From positions 1 to 37,186 of the forward strand of contig JALFIK010000024.1 in assembly GCA_022776205.1 (NCBI GenBank): a stretch of 37,186 nucleotides of DNA, written 5' to 3'. Positions 1-8,608 of this stretch are shown here, piece after piece. Source of the stretch: Eubacterium sp. (GTDB lineage Bacteria; Bacillota; Clostridia; Lachnospirales; Lachnospiraceae). Position numbers and translations under genes: made by a program. Numbering within the stretch: the stretch's first letter is position 1; every line of letters starts with the position of its first letter. A model generated the notes under the pieces. That model saw only the letters and a program-made list of their open reading frames with translations. It was not told where the DNA came from and did no database searches.

Positions 1-40
1 GTGGGAGGGACATTCCCGCAATTACCACAATAGGAGGTTA
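1..40 (+). promoter_or_regulatory. Hairpin leader upstream of rplK (GTGG GAGGGACATTCCCGCAATTA CCAC, then GGAGG)
   Basis: GTGG(1-4)/CCAC(25-28) with inner GGGA/TCCC, immediately before the SD. A near-identical copy precedes rplA at 496-530. Confidence 0.5.
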
Positions 41-46
41 GCTATC

Positions 47-472
47 ATGGCAAAGAAAGTTACAGGTTATATTAAATTACAGATTCCGGCAGGAAAGGCA
101 ACACCAGCACCGCCTGTAGGTCCTGCTTTAGGTCAGCACGGTGTGAATATTGTCCAGTTTACAAAGGAATTCAACGCCAGAACAGCAGACAAGGGCGATT
201 TGATCATTCCTGTAGTTATTACAGTATACCAGGACAGAACATTCAGTTTTGTTACAAAAACACCACCGGCAGCAGTATTATTAAAGAAATACTGCAATAT
301 CAAATCCGGATCAGGCGTTCCGAATAAGACAAAGGTTGCTTCAATTTCCAAAGATAAGATTAAGGAAATTGCAGAGATGAAGATGCCTGATTTAAATGCA
401 GCGAGTATTGAAGCAGCAATGAGCATGATTGCTGGTACAGCCAGAAGCATGGGCATTACTGTAGAAGATTAA
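47..472 (+). CDS. rplK: 50S ribosomal protein L11
   Basis: Protein [35 protein letters not shown]...[12 protein letters not shown] is classic L11. SD AGGAGG upstream. Confidence 0.98.
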   Translation: MAKKVTGYIKLQIPAGKATPAPPVGPALGQHGVNIVQFTKEFNARTADKGDLIIPVVITVYQDRTFSFVTKTPPAAVLLKKYCNIKSGSGVPNKTKVASISKDKIKEIAEMKMPDLNAASIEAAMSMIAGTARSMGITVED

Positions 473-495
473 TCGGATTTGACAGATACAACGAA

Positions 496-530
496 GTGGG
501 AGGGTCGCTCCCGATAATACCACAGGAGGT
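496..530 (+). promoter_or_regulatory. Hairpin leader upstream of rplA (second copy)
   Basis: GTGGGAGGGTCGCTCCCGATAATACCACAGGAGGTTA resembles the rplK leader. GTGG(496-499)/CCAC(520-523). Confidence 0.5.
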
Positions 531-537
531 TATTTAA

Positions 538-1227
538 ATGAAAAGAGGAAAAAGATATCAGGAAGCTGCAAAGCTTAGAGATAAAACAAACTTATATGAT
601 GCACCGGAAGCCATTGCCATCGTAAAAAAAGCAGCCAGTGCAAAATTTGATGAAACAATCGAAGCTCATTTCAAGATGGGTCTTGACGGACGTCACGCAG
701 ATCAGCAGATTCGTGGAGCTGTTGTATTACCTCATGGTACAGGTAAGAAAGTGCGTGTTCTCGTATTTGCAAAAGGTGATAAAGCAGAGGAAGCTGCAGC
801 AGCAGGAGCTGAATATGTAGGAGCAGAAGAACTGATTCCTAAGATTCAGAACGAAGGCTGGCTGGAGTTTGATAAGGTTGTTGCCACACCGAATATGATG
901 AGCGTGGTAGGTCGTCTCGGTCGTATCCTCGGACCGAAGGGCTTAATGCCAAACCCAAAGGCCGGTACAGTTACCATGGACGTTGCAAAAGCCGTTCAGG
1001 ATTTAAAAGCCGGTAAAATTGAGTACAGATTGGATAAGACCAATATCGTACACGTGCCAATCGGAAAAGCTTCTTTCACAGAGGAGCAGTTATCCGAAAA
1101 CTTCCAGACATTAATAGATGCAATTATTAAAGCAAAACCGGCAGCTGCAAAAGGCCAGTATATCAGAAGTGCTACTCTGACATCCACAATGGGCCCGGGA
1201 GTGAAGCTGAATCCGGCTCGTTTCTAG
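538..1227 (+). CDS. rplA: 50S ribosomal protein L1
   Basis: L1 signature ...[27 protein letters not shown]... Directly follows rplK. Confidence 0.98.
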   Translation: MKRGKRYQEAAKLRDKTNLYDAPEAIAIVKKAASAKFDETIEAHFKMGLDGRHADQQIRGAVVLPHGTGKKVRVLVFAKGDKAEEAAAAGAEYVGAEELIPKIQNEGWLEFDKVVATPNMMSVVGRLGRILGPKGLMPNPKAGTVTMDVAKAVQDLKAGKIEYRLDKTNIVHVPIGKASFTEEQLSENFQTLIDAIIKAKPAAAKGQYIRSATLTSTMGPGVKLNPARF

Positions 1228-1287
1228 TTCGGGAATCCTGAATAAGAAACCGATGAAGAACAAAGCGGAGCGAATGTTTCGCTTAAA

Positions 1288-1342
1288 AACAGCGGATGGT
1301 CCGTTTATCAATGGATGAAGGGACTTTCCGCTGTTTTTCTTT
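1288..1342 (+). terminator. Rho-independent terminator after rplKA
   Basis: AAAAACAGCGGA ... TCCGCTGTTTTTCTTT inverted repeat with a T-run. Confidence 0.8.
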
Positions 1343-1390
1343 GGAAAAGGTTAAGAAAAACATTAAAGAAAGCATACGGAGAGAAAAATA

Positions 1391-3688
1391 ATGGAAACAA
1401 AACCGAAGCAGTTTAACAAAGAGAAAAAAGCGGTTATTTATTTTCTGGCTGCTTTTTTGAGTATAGGTCTTGGGGCTGTTGCAGTTCTGTATTTGCAGGG
1501 CGGCATGAATAAATTAAGTTTCTGGGCTCCGCCGATTTTGAAGAGACTGACAGTTGCCTTTGTCATTTTTATACTTACAGTGGGAATCGCCCATTGTGTA
1601 AAGGAAAAACTCCACAGGAGAATCGGAGTGGTTCTTGTTATTTTACTGGCAGTGTTATCTGCGTGGCATATTTCCGGTGTCCGGGAAGAAATCGCATTAA
1701 AACCGCAGACTCTGCAGCTTGAACAGAAAGATTTTCGTAGATATGACATTGATAATGGGCATTTCAGAGTACGAGAAGCCCGGCCTAAAATAATAAAAAA
1801 AATAGAAAAAACCAGAATTGATAATATAAAGATTTATTTTTCAAAACCGCTGCCCCAGAAAACCCTTGTGAAAGTAAAGTATAAGAAAGAAATGGAAGAG
1901 AAATTCCGTTATGGAAAGAAAAAAGAAGTTTCTATGAAGAAGGGAAGTACTTCAGTACTAATTCCGGTGAAAGGGGCAGATGCCGTTGCCGTTAAGCTTG
2001 TTCTGGGGGAAAAAATCGGAAATGAATTTGATCTGGACCGTATAGAAATTAACGGAAATTATAAAGAACGTATTCAGGAAAAAGGAATGCGGTTTGTAAT
2101 GTATCTTGCAGCATTTTTGTTACTTCCGTGTTTGTTCCTGTTGTTCCGTACCGGTCAGGAATTTCAGATAAAGACAGATCAGAAACTGCCGATCAAAATT
2201 CTGTCGGCTCCATTTGGATTTCTTTCCATACTTTCTATTTTGCTGGCATCCCTTGCTACATATCTGGTGCACTGGGTAAAAACGACCTGCGGGGATGTCT
2301 CATTTTCAATTATCGTGTTGCAGCTTACCAGTCCGATTAAAGGGACTGACAGCACGATTATTAACAGTATAATTAAGTCGGGTATTATACCACCGTTCAT
2401 AATTACAATTACCATTGTGCTGGCATATTTGCTGATTGTGAGGGCGCTTCATCATATGGGAGAACTTCCGGTGAGGAAAATTCCGAGATGGAGTAAGATC
2501 ATGATTGAAATTGCCCTGGTAGTATTTCTTGTAAATACGATCTGTGTGCAGGGTACGAATGTAGGTATGTGGGATTATCTTTACAGCCTGAAACAGACGA
2601 CTACACTTTATGAGGATAATTACGTGGATCCATCCAGTGTGAATATGACATTTCCTGAGAAGAAGAGAAATCTGATTTATATTTATCTGGAATCCATGGA
2701 GAACAGTTACATGGATGAAGCTAATGGCGGAAATATGAACGATAATTATATCCCGAACCTGACGAAACTTGCAAAAGAAAATGTAAGTTTCTCAAACAGA
2801 GCAAATAAGCTGGGCGGATCCGTGTGCCTGGAGGCGACTGCATACACAGCAGGGGGGCTGATTGCCCAGACGGCAGGAATAAATCTGAAACTCGAGAACA
2901 CAGGTTCAATGTTTGGAAAGTTCCTTCCGGGACTGACTTCTCTCGGGGATATTCTTAATAAAGAAGGTTACAAACAGATGTTTTTATGTGGAAGCAACGG
3001 AGATTTTGCCGGACGTGACACTTATTTTAAAACCCATAAGGATTATCAGATTGAAGATTATAATTCCGCAATTGAAGAGGGTGATATCCCGTCAGATTAC
3101 AGGGTATTCTGGGGACATGAAGATGAAATCCTTTATAAGAGGGCTAAAAAACATCTGAAAAAAATGGCAGAGGATGGACAGCCGTTCAACTTTACAATGC
3201 TTACAGTAGATACCCATTATCCAAAAGGATACAAATGTCGACTGTGTAAAAATCAATATGAGTATCAGTATGCAAATGTAATTTCTTGTGCAGACCAGCA
3301 GGTTTATGATTTTGTGAATTGGATAAAACAGCAGGATTTCTTTGAGAATACAACCATTATCATTGCGGGTGATCATACGACCATGGTTGATACGGCAGAC
3401 CCATTCTGGACGAATCTGGATGATGATTATAAGAGGACCGTGTATAATGTGATTATTAATCCGGGGTGTTCTTATAAAAAAGAAGTGACCAGAAAAAGAA
3501 ATTTCTCCACAATGGATATGTTTCCAACCACACTGGCAGCCCTGGGTGTTCAGATTGATGGAAATCGTCTCGGCCTCGGAACCAATTTATTCTCCGGCGA
3601 AAAAACGCTCCCGGAAAAATACGGTGTGAAATATCTTAACACGGAACTGAAGAAAAACGATAAAGAATATAATAAATTCTATGAGTAA
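1391..3688 (+). CDS. LTA synthase / phosphoglycerol transferase (OpgB-like) family membrane protein with sulfatase-fold domain
   Basis: Multiple N-terminal hydrophobic segments. Alkaline-phosphatase/sulfatase-fold motifs IYLESMENSY, TAGGLIAQTAG, DTHYPKG, TIIIAGDH. Confidence 0.8.
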   Translation: METKPKQFNKEKKAVIYFLAAFLSIGLGAVAVLYLQGGMNKLSFWAPPILKRLTVAFVIFILTVGIAHCVKEKLHRRIGVVLVILLAVLSAWHISGVREEIALKPQTLQLEQKDFRRYDIDNGHFRVREARPKIIKKIEKTRIDNIKIYFSKPLPQKTLVKVKYKKEMEEKFRYGKKKEVSMKKGSTSVLIPVKGADAVAVKLVLGEKIGNEFDLDRIEINGNYKERIQEKGMRFVMYLAAFLLLPCLFLLFRTGQEFQIKTDQKLPIKILSAPFGFLSILSILLASLATYLVHWVKTTCGDVSFSIIVLQLTSPIKGTDSTIINSIIKSGIIPPFIITITIVLAYLLIVRALHHMGELPVRKIPRWSKIMIEIALVVFLVNTICVQGTNVGMWDYLYSLKQTTTLYEDNYVDPSSVNMTFPEKKRNLIYIYLESMENSYMDEANGGNMNDNYIPNLTKLAKENVSFSNRANKLGGSVCLEATAYTAGGLIAQTAGINLKLENTGSMFGKFLPGLTSLGDILNKEGYKQMFLCGSNGDFAGRDTYFKTHKDYQIEDYNSAIEEGDIPSDYRVFWGHEDEILYKRAKKHLKKMAEDGQPFNFTMLTVDTHYPKGYKCRLCKNQYEYQYANVISCADQQVYDFVNWIKQQDFFENTTIIIAGDHTTMVDTADPFWTNLDDDYKRTVYNVIINPGCSYKKEVTRKRNFSTMDMFPTTLAALGVQIDGNRLGLGTNLFSGEKTLPEKYGVKYLNTELKKNDKEYNKFYE

Positions 3689-3702
3689 AGAAAATATGAT
3701 TG

Positions 3703-3738
3703 AAAAAAACCGGCGGGAATCTCCCGCCGGGATTTTTT
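3703..3738. terminator. Bidirectional terminator between LTA-synthase-like gene and htpG
   Basis: AAAAAAACCGGCGGGAATCTCCCGCCGGGATTTTTT; convergent genes on both sides. Confidence 0.9.
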
Positions 3739-3743
3739 GTCTT

Positions 3744-5741
3744 TTATTTAGTGAGGACAGATAAGATTTTGTTGGAGCGGGTGACGAACTTTGTCATCTC
3801 CTCCGGTTTTAACGGATGGTTTGCAAGACGGGCAAGATCGTAAAGCTGCTGACAAATCAGTTCTGTGTTTTCATTTTCCTCATTTTCCAGAACGTATTTT
3901 ACAAGGTCGTTATTCATATTAAGTACGAGGGTTTCTCCTTCTGTACCAAGTCCGGTGGAACTGTTGCTCATGCCGTACATTTCCATCATTTCAGCCATAC
4001 GTCTCGTCTGTTCCGGAACGGTGATCATGGAAGGAACGTCTGCATTTTTAAGCTTCTCTACTTTCAGTATAAGGTTCTCTACTCCGGTTGCCTTTTTGAA
4101 TTTTTCGGCCAGCTTTTCTGTCAGATCCTTTTCCTCGTCCTCGCTGAGGTCTTCCTTGAAGTTTTCGGTAAGATCTGCATCAATACGGGTAAATTTAACA
4201 TCAGGATTTCTTTGCTCAAGATGAGTGATAAATGTAGTGTCAATCTGGTGTGTTAGATAGATTGCATCAATTTCCTGCTCTTTAAACATATTAATGTACT
4301 GGGACTGGGCAACTTCATCGGTAATATAGAATACCTGGTTTTCATGTTTCTCTTTTCCTGCTTCGAGGTAATCCGGAAGAGTAATATATTTTCCTTCCAT
4401 ATTTTTGAAAATGATATAATCTTTCATCTTCTCATTAAATTTTTCATCGCGGATGCAGCCGAATTTAATGAATGGACTGATATCGTCCCAGTATTTCTCG
4501 TAGTTTTCACGATCGGTCTTGCACATACCGGAAAGTTTTTCCGCAACTTTCTTTGTGATATAGTTGGAAATCTTCTTTACAAATCCGTCGTTCTGGAGAG
4601 CACTTCTTGATACATTAAGAGGCAGGTCAGGACAGTCGATGCAACCTTTTAATAAGAGCAGATATTCCGGAATGACTTCTTTAATGTTGTCTGCGATAAA
4701 TACCTGATTGTTATATAATTTAATGGTTCCTTCAATGGTATCGTATTTGGAATTGATTTTTGGGAAATACAGGATACCTTTTAAGTTGAACGGATAATCC
4801 ATGTTCAGATGAATCCAGAATAAAGGTTCTCTGTAATCGTGGAATACATCGCGGTAAAATTCCTTGTATTCCTCTTCCGTACAGTCATTTGGATGTTTTG
4901 TCCAGAGAGGATGAATCTGGTTGATCGGCTTTGGAGTATCGTCTTCTTCCTCTTCTTCCTCCTCGTCCTCTTCAATTTCGTCATCCAGGGTAACATCACC
5001 GTTTTCATCGGTTTCTTTTTCTTCCTCAGATTTCTCTTCTTCGGTATCCACGTCCACAATCTCCTGCTCGGCGGATTTCTTTGCGGCTTCTTCTGCTTTT
5101 TTCTCTTCTTCTTCCTCGTTAAAGAAATAGATTTCTACCGGCATAAAGGAACAATATTTGTCCAGAACTTCACGACAGCGGTATTCGTTACAGAATTCAT
5201 AACTTTCATCATTTAAGTACAGAGTAATTGTTGTTCCCCGTTCTTCCCTGTCACCGTCTTCCATATCAAACTCTGTACCGCCGTCACATTCCCAGTGTAC
5301 CGGCTTTGCTCCTTCTATATAGGAGAGAGTATCAATGGTAACTTTGTCGGCTACCATGAATGCAGAATAAAAACCAAGTCCGAAATGGCCAATGATCTGC
5401 TCGTCATTTGCTTTGTCCTTGTACTGGGCGAGGAAGGCTTCCGCGCCAGAAAAAGCAATTTGATTGATGTATTCGTCCACTTCATCTTCTGTCATTCCAA
5501 TACCGTTATCTTTAAATACGATGGTCTTGTCTGTCGGGTTAACCCACACTTCTACTTTATACTGATTTCCTTCCGGTTCTTCAAATTCTCCCATCACTGA
5601 TAATTTTTTCAGTTTTGTGATGGCATCACAGCCGTTGCTGACCAGCTCACGGATAAAAATATCGTGGTCAGAATAAAGCCATTTCTTTATTATAGGAAAA
5701 ATATTTTCGCTGTTGATTGATAAACTGCCCTGTTTTGCCAT
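3744..5741 (-). CDS. htpG: Molecular chaperone HtpG (Hsp90 family)
   Basis: MAKQGSLSINSENIFPIIKKWLYSDHDIFIRELVSNGCDAITKL, DNGIGMTEDEV, GHFGLGFYSAFMVADKV, LPLNVSRSALQND. SD AAGGAGATGCTATT-ATG. Confidence 0.97.
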   Translation of the reverse strand: MAKQGSLSINSENIFPIIKKWLYSDHDIFIRELVSNGCDAITKLKKLSVMGEFEEPEGNQYKVEVWVNPTDKTIVFKDNGIGMTEDEVDEYINQIAFSGAEAFLAQYKDKANDEQIIGHFGLGFYSAFMVADKVTIDTLSYIEGAKPVHWECDGGTEFDMEDGDREERGTTITLYLNDESYEFCNEYRCREVLDKYCSFMPVEIYFFNEEEEEKKAEEAAKKSAEQEIVDVDTEEEKSEEEKETDENGDVTLDDEIEEDEEEEEEEDDTPKPINQIHPLWTKHPNDCTEEEYKEFYRDVFHDYREPLFWIHLNMDYPFNLKGILYFPKINSKYDTIEGTIKLYNNQVFIADNIKEVIPEYLLLLKGCIDCPDLPLNVSRSALQNDGFVKKISNYITKKVAEKLSGMCKTDRENYEKYWDDISPFIKFGCIRDEKFNEKMKDYIIFKNMEGKYITLPDYLEAGKEKHENQVFYITDEVAQSQYINMFKEQEIDAIYLTHQIDTTFITHLEQRNPDVKFTRIDADLTENFKEDLSEDEEKDLTEKLAEKFKKATGVENLILKVEKLKNADVPSMITVPEQTRRMAEMMEMYGMSNSSTGLGTEGETLVLNMNNDLVKYVLENEENENTELICQQLYDLARLANHPLKPEEMTKFVTRSNKILSVLTK

Positions 5742-5777
5742 AATAGCATCTCCTTACTTATATTATATTTCTATTTG

Positions 5778-5885
5778 TGCACGTTTTTAATTATACAGAC
5801 GTGCTGTTTTGTCGATATTACTATAGTAATACCACTTCTACTTAATGTCAAGAAAAAATTAGCACTCATTTAAAATGAGTGCTAA
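5778..5885 (-). promoter_or_regulatory. Candidate sigma-A promoter for htpG with CIRCE immediately upstream of -35
   Basis: Minus strand TTGACA (plus TGTCAA 5846-5851), 17-nt spacer, TACTAT. CIRCE at 5859-5885. Confidence 0.55.
5859..5885. promoter_or_regulatory. CIRCE element (HrcA operator)
   Basis: TTAGCACTC-ATTTAAAAT-GAGTGCTAA is an exact match to the consensus TTAGCACTC-N9-GAGTGCTAA. Confidence 0.96.
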
Positions 5886-5993
5886 CAAGAAAAAGAATAT
5901 ACTTTATCCTTTTTTACAGCAGTACTTTATGATATACTATAGAATGGTAAAAATAAAGCATTTTGTTAATCTTGACAACGAAGGGGAGAATTT

Positions 5994-7529
5994 ATGGAGA
6001 ATTTAATGAAGGAATTCAGGGAAGATATTAAAGACTTTCGTGAAATGACAGATAAATTTTACGGAAAAGAAGTCAGCATGAAAGAGTATAAGGGATTTTC
6101 CGGGGGTTTTGGCAGTTATGCGCAAAGAGGCGGGAATGTCAGCATGATTCGTTTCCGTCTGCCGGGAGGAAGAATTTCGAAGGACAAATTGAAATTTCTG
6201 GCAGATACGGTGGAAAAATATCAGATAAACAAAGCGCATCTTACCACATGCCAGGCAGTACAGTTCCACAATGTGGAGGGAAAATTTGTCGGAGATATTA
6301 TGGAAGAGGCTCTCGATGCCGGGATTATTACCCGTGGTGGCGGCGGCGATTTTCCTCGTAATGTCATGGTGTCACCGCTGTCTGGTGTGGAGAAGGGGGA
6401 ATATTTTGATGTACTGCCTTTTGCACAGAAGGTATCCGACTATTTGATTACTCAGATTAAAGCAGTGCATATGCCGAGAAAACTGAAAGTCGGATTTTCT
6501 AATTCTCCAGCCAACGTGACCCATGCTACTTTCCGTGATCTGGGATTTGTGGCAAGAGAGAATGGAAATTTTGATGTGTACAGTGCCGGCGGGCTTGGAA
6601 ATAATGCGAGATTTGGAGTGAAGGTTGGAGAAGATGTGGCTCCATCCGAATTACTTTATTATGTTAAGGCTATGATTGAGACATTTATTACCTATGGCAA
6701 TTATGAGAATCGCGGAAAGGCAAGAACCCGCTATATGCAGGAAACCCTTGGAGAGGAAGGATATAAAGAGGCGTTTCAGAAAAAACTGGATGATGTAAAA
6801 GGGAAATATGATCTTTCCATGACTGTGGAAGAAATTTCCCATATGAAGGAAGGAAATGGAAGTACCGTTTTTGACAGCCGTGTTATCGAGCAGAAACAGG
6901 AAGGGTTGTATACAGTTGTTTATCATCCGATTGGCGGGATCATTCCGGTTGATAAATTTGGAGAACTTTATGGTGTAATCAGAGATATGGAAGAAGCAGA
7001 GCTTCGCATTGCACCAGATGAAACGCTTTACATTATTAATCTGAACGGAGAGGAAGCAAAGAAGGTACTTTCCGTAACCTCAGACGGAGCCAAAACATTG
7101 TTCGAAACATCCGTAGCCTGTATCGGATCCACGATTTGTCAGGTGGGGCTCAGAGATTCCCAGGGCCTTCTTGCGGCAATCATTCAAGAAGTGGATGCCC
7201 ATAATTTTGCAGACGGAGTACTTCCACGGATTCATATCTCAGGATGTCCGTCTTCCTGCGGAACGCACCAGATTGGTCAATTAGGATTCCGGGGAGCGTC
7301 AAAGAAGGTAGATGGTAAGATGCAACCGGCGTTTGCCTTCTTTGTTAACGGATATGATGGACAGGGAGAAGAGCGTTTTGGAGAAGAATGGGGTATCATG
7401 ACCGCAGAGGATATTCCTCATTTCTTTGTGGATCTGGGAGAAGAGATTTCCCGTCAGGACATGACCTACGATGAATGGTTTGAAAAGAAACCGGAAGATT
7501 TAAGAAAAATAGCAGAGAAATATTTGTAA
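5994..7529 (+). CDS. Nitrite/sulfite reductase-like hemoprotein (siroheme and 4Fe-4S binding)
   Basis: NIR_SIR architecture: N-terminal ferredoxin-like half-domain, TTCQAVQFHNV, and C-terminal HISGCPSSCGTHQIGQLGFRG siroheme/4Fe-4S motif preceded by CIGSTICQVGLRDSQ. Confidence 0.85.
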   Translation: MENLMKEFREDIKDFREMTDKFYGKEVSMKEYKGFSGGFGSYAQRGGNVSMIRFRLPGGRISKDKLKFLADTVEKYQINKAHLTTCQAVQFHNVEGKFVGDIMEEALDAGIITRGGGGDFPRNVMVSPLSGVEKGEYFDVLPFAQKVSDYLITQIKAVHMPRKLKVGFSNSPANVTHATFRDLGFVARENGNFDVYSAGGLGNNARFGVKVGEDVAPSELLYYVKAMIETFITYGNYENRGKARTRYMQETLGEEGYKEAFQKKLDDVKGKYDLSMTVEEISHMKEGNGSTVFDSRVIEQKQEGLYTVVYHPIGGIIPVDKFGELYGVIRDMEEAELRIAPDETLYIINLNGEEAKKVLSVTSDGAKTLFETSVACIGSTICQVGLRDSQGLLAAIIQEVDAHNFADGVLPRIHISGCPSSCGTHQIGQLGFRGASKKVDGKMQPAFAFFVNGYDGQGEERFGEEWGIMTAEDIPHFFVDLGEEISRQDMTYDEWFEKKPEDLRKIAEKYL

Positions 7530-7540
7530 TAGATTAATCC

Positions 7541-7568
7541 AATAACCCCGGCTATAGCCGGGGTTATT
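7541..7568 (+). terminator. Hairpin after nitrite/sulfite reductase-like gene
   Basis: AATAACCCCGGCTATAGCCGGGGTTATT, a perfect inverted repeat; the T-run is weak. Confidence 0.65.
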
Positions 7569-7682
7569 CTGATGGTGCGGACAGTTGTTTTAGTTTATGT
7601 CACATAATGACGATTCAAAGAATGGAACTTCGGGATTATTTTATTATCACAAGAAAATCTCTGTTTCTCAGAAAGAATGTAT

Positions 7683-7710
7683 TTGAATTTTATTCTTTAT
7701 GTGTTAAGAT
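7683..7710 (+). promoter_or_regulatory. Candidate sigma-A promoter for sortase-pilin operon
   Basis: TTGAAT-N16-TAAGAT, upstream of 7747. Confidence 0.4.
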
Positions 7711-7746
7711 AAGAATAAGAAAATCCGGGAGAAATAGGATGATAGT

Positions 7747-8592
7747 ATGAAAAGTAAATTAATGAGAACCACAGTCATTCTGCTTTTTGCTGCCGGCTTA
7801 CTTATTTTTAATTATCCGGTGCTAAGCAGCCTGTATAATCAGATTCAACAGAATAAGCTCATGGATGCTTATGATACCAAGGTAGGTACCATGAGTGAGG
7901 CGGATAAAAAGAAATATCTGAAGGAAGCAGCGATTTATAATAAGAAACTGGCAGAGCAGAGAGTGCAATTATCAGATGCCTTTTCTGAGGAAGGAGAAAA
8001 AAAGGATGCGCGGTATGATAAAGTGCTTGCCATTGATAAAAGTGGTGTGTTGGGAAGCATAGAGATACCGAGGATTTCCCTGTATCTTCCCATTTATCAC
8101 GGAACTTCTTCTGAAGTTCTTGAGAGGGGAATCGGTCATCTGGAGGGGACATCCTTCCCGGTGGGAGGAGAGAATACTCATGCCGTTCTTACGGGACACA
8201 GGGGACTGCCAAGTGCAGAATTATTTTCAAATCTTGATCAGATAAAGAAACAGGATATATTTTATATTCATATTCTGGGAGAAACACTGGCCTATAAGGT
8301 GTTTTCTGTTGAGACGGTTGAACCGTCGCAGACGGATCATCTGGTCGTGGAAAAAGGACAGGATCTTGTTACACTTGTCACCTGTACACCTTACGGTGTA
8401 AATACTCACAGGCTTTTGATTCATGGTTACAGGATCCCTTATAAAGAACCTGCGAAGAAAAATACAGTGAAAGAGAATCTCTGGAAATGGATCTGGAAAC
8501 AGAAGACATTTTTAGTTTCCATCCTCATTGTTCTTTTGGCAGTATTGTTTGAGATGGCACAACTGGTTAAGAAACGCCGAAAAAAAGCTTGA
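7747..8592 (+). CDS. Class C sortase (pilin polymerase type)
   Basis: TLVTCTPYGVNTHRLLIHG catalytic motif, HAVLTGHRGLPSAELFSNLDQI, N-terminal TM and C-terminal TM with basic tail typical of class C. Confidence 0.9.
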   Translation: MKSKLMRTTVILLFAAGLLIFNYPVLSSLYNQIQQNKLMDAYDTKVGTMSEADKKKYLKEAAIYNKKLAEQRVQLSDAFSEEGEKKDARYDKVLAIDKSGVLGSIEIPRISLYLPIYHGTSSEVLERGIGHLEGTSFPVGGENTHAVLTGHRGLPSAELFSNLDQIKKQDIFYIHILGETLAYKVFSVETVEPSQTDHLVVEKGQDLVTLVTCTPYGVNTHRLLIHGYRIPYKEPAKKNTVKENLWKWIWKQKTFLVSILIVLLAVLFEMAQLVKKRRKKA

Positions 8593-8608
8593 AGAAGGAG
8601 GTAAATGA

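Noticed and set aside
4921-5130. Plus-strand ORF rich in Ser (SSSSSSSS...)
   Set aside because: Antisense shadow of the GAA/GAG-rich acidic linker of htpG; no SD and low complexity.
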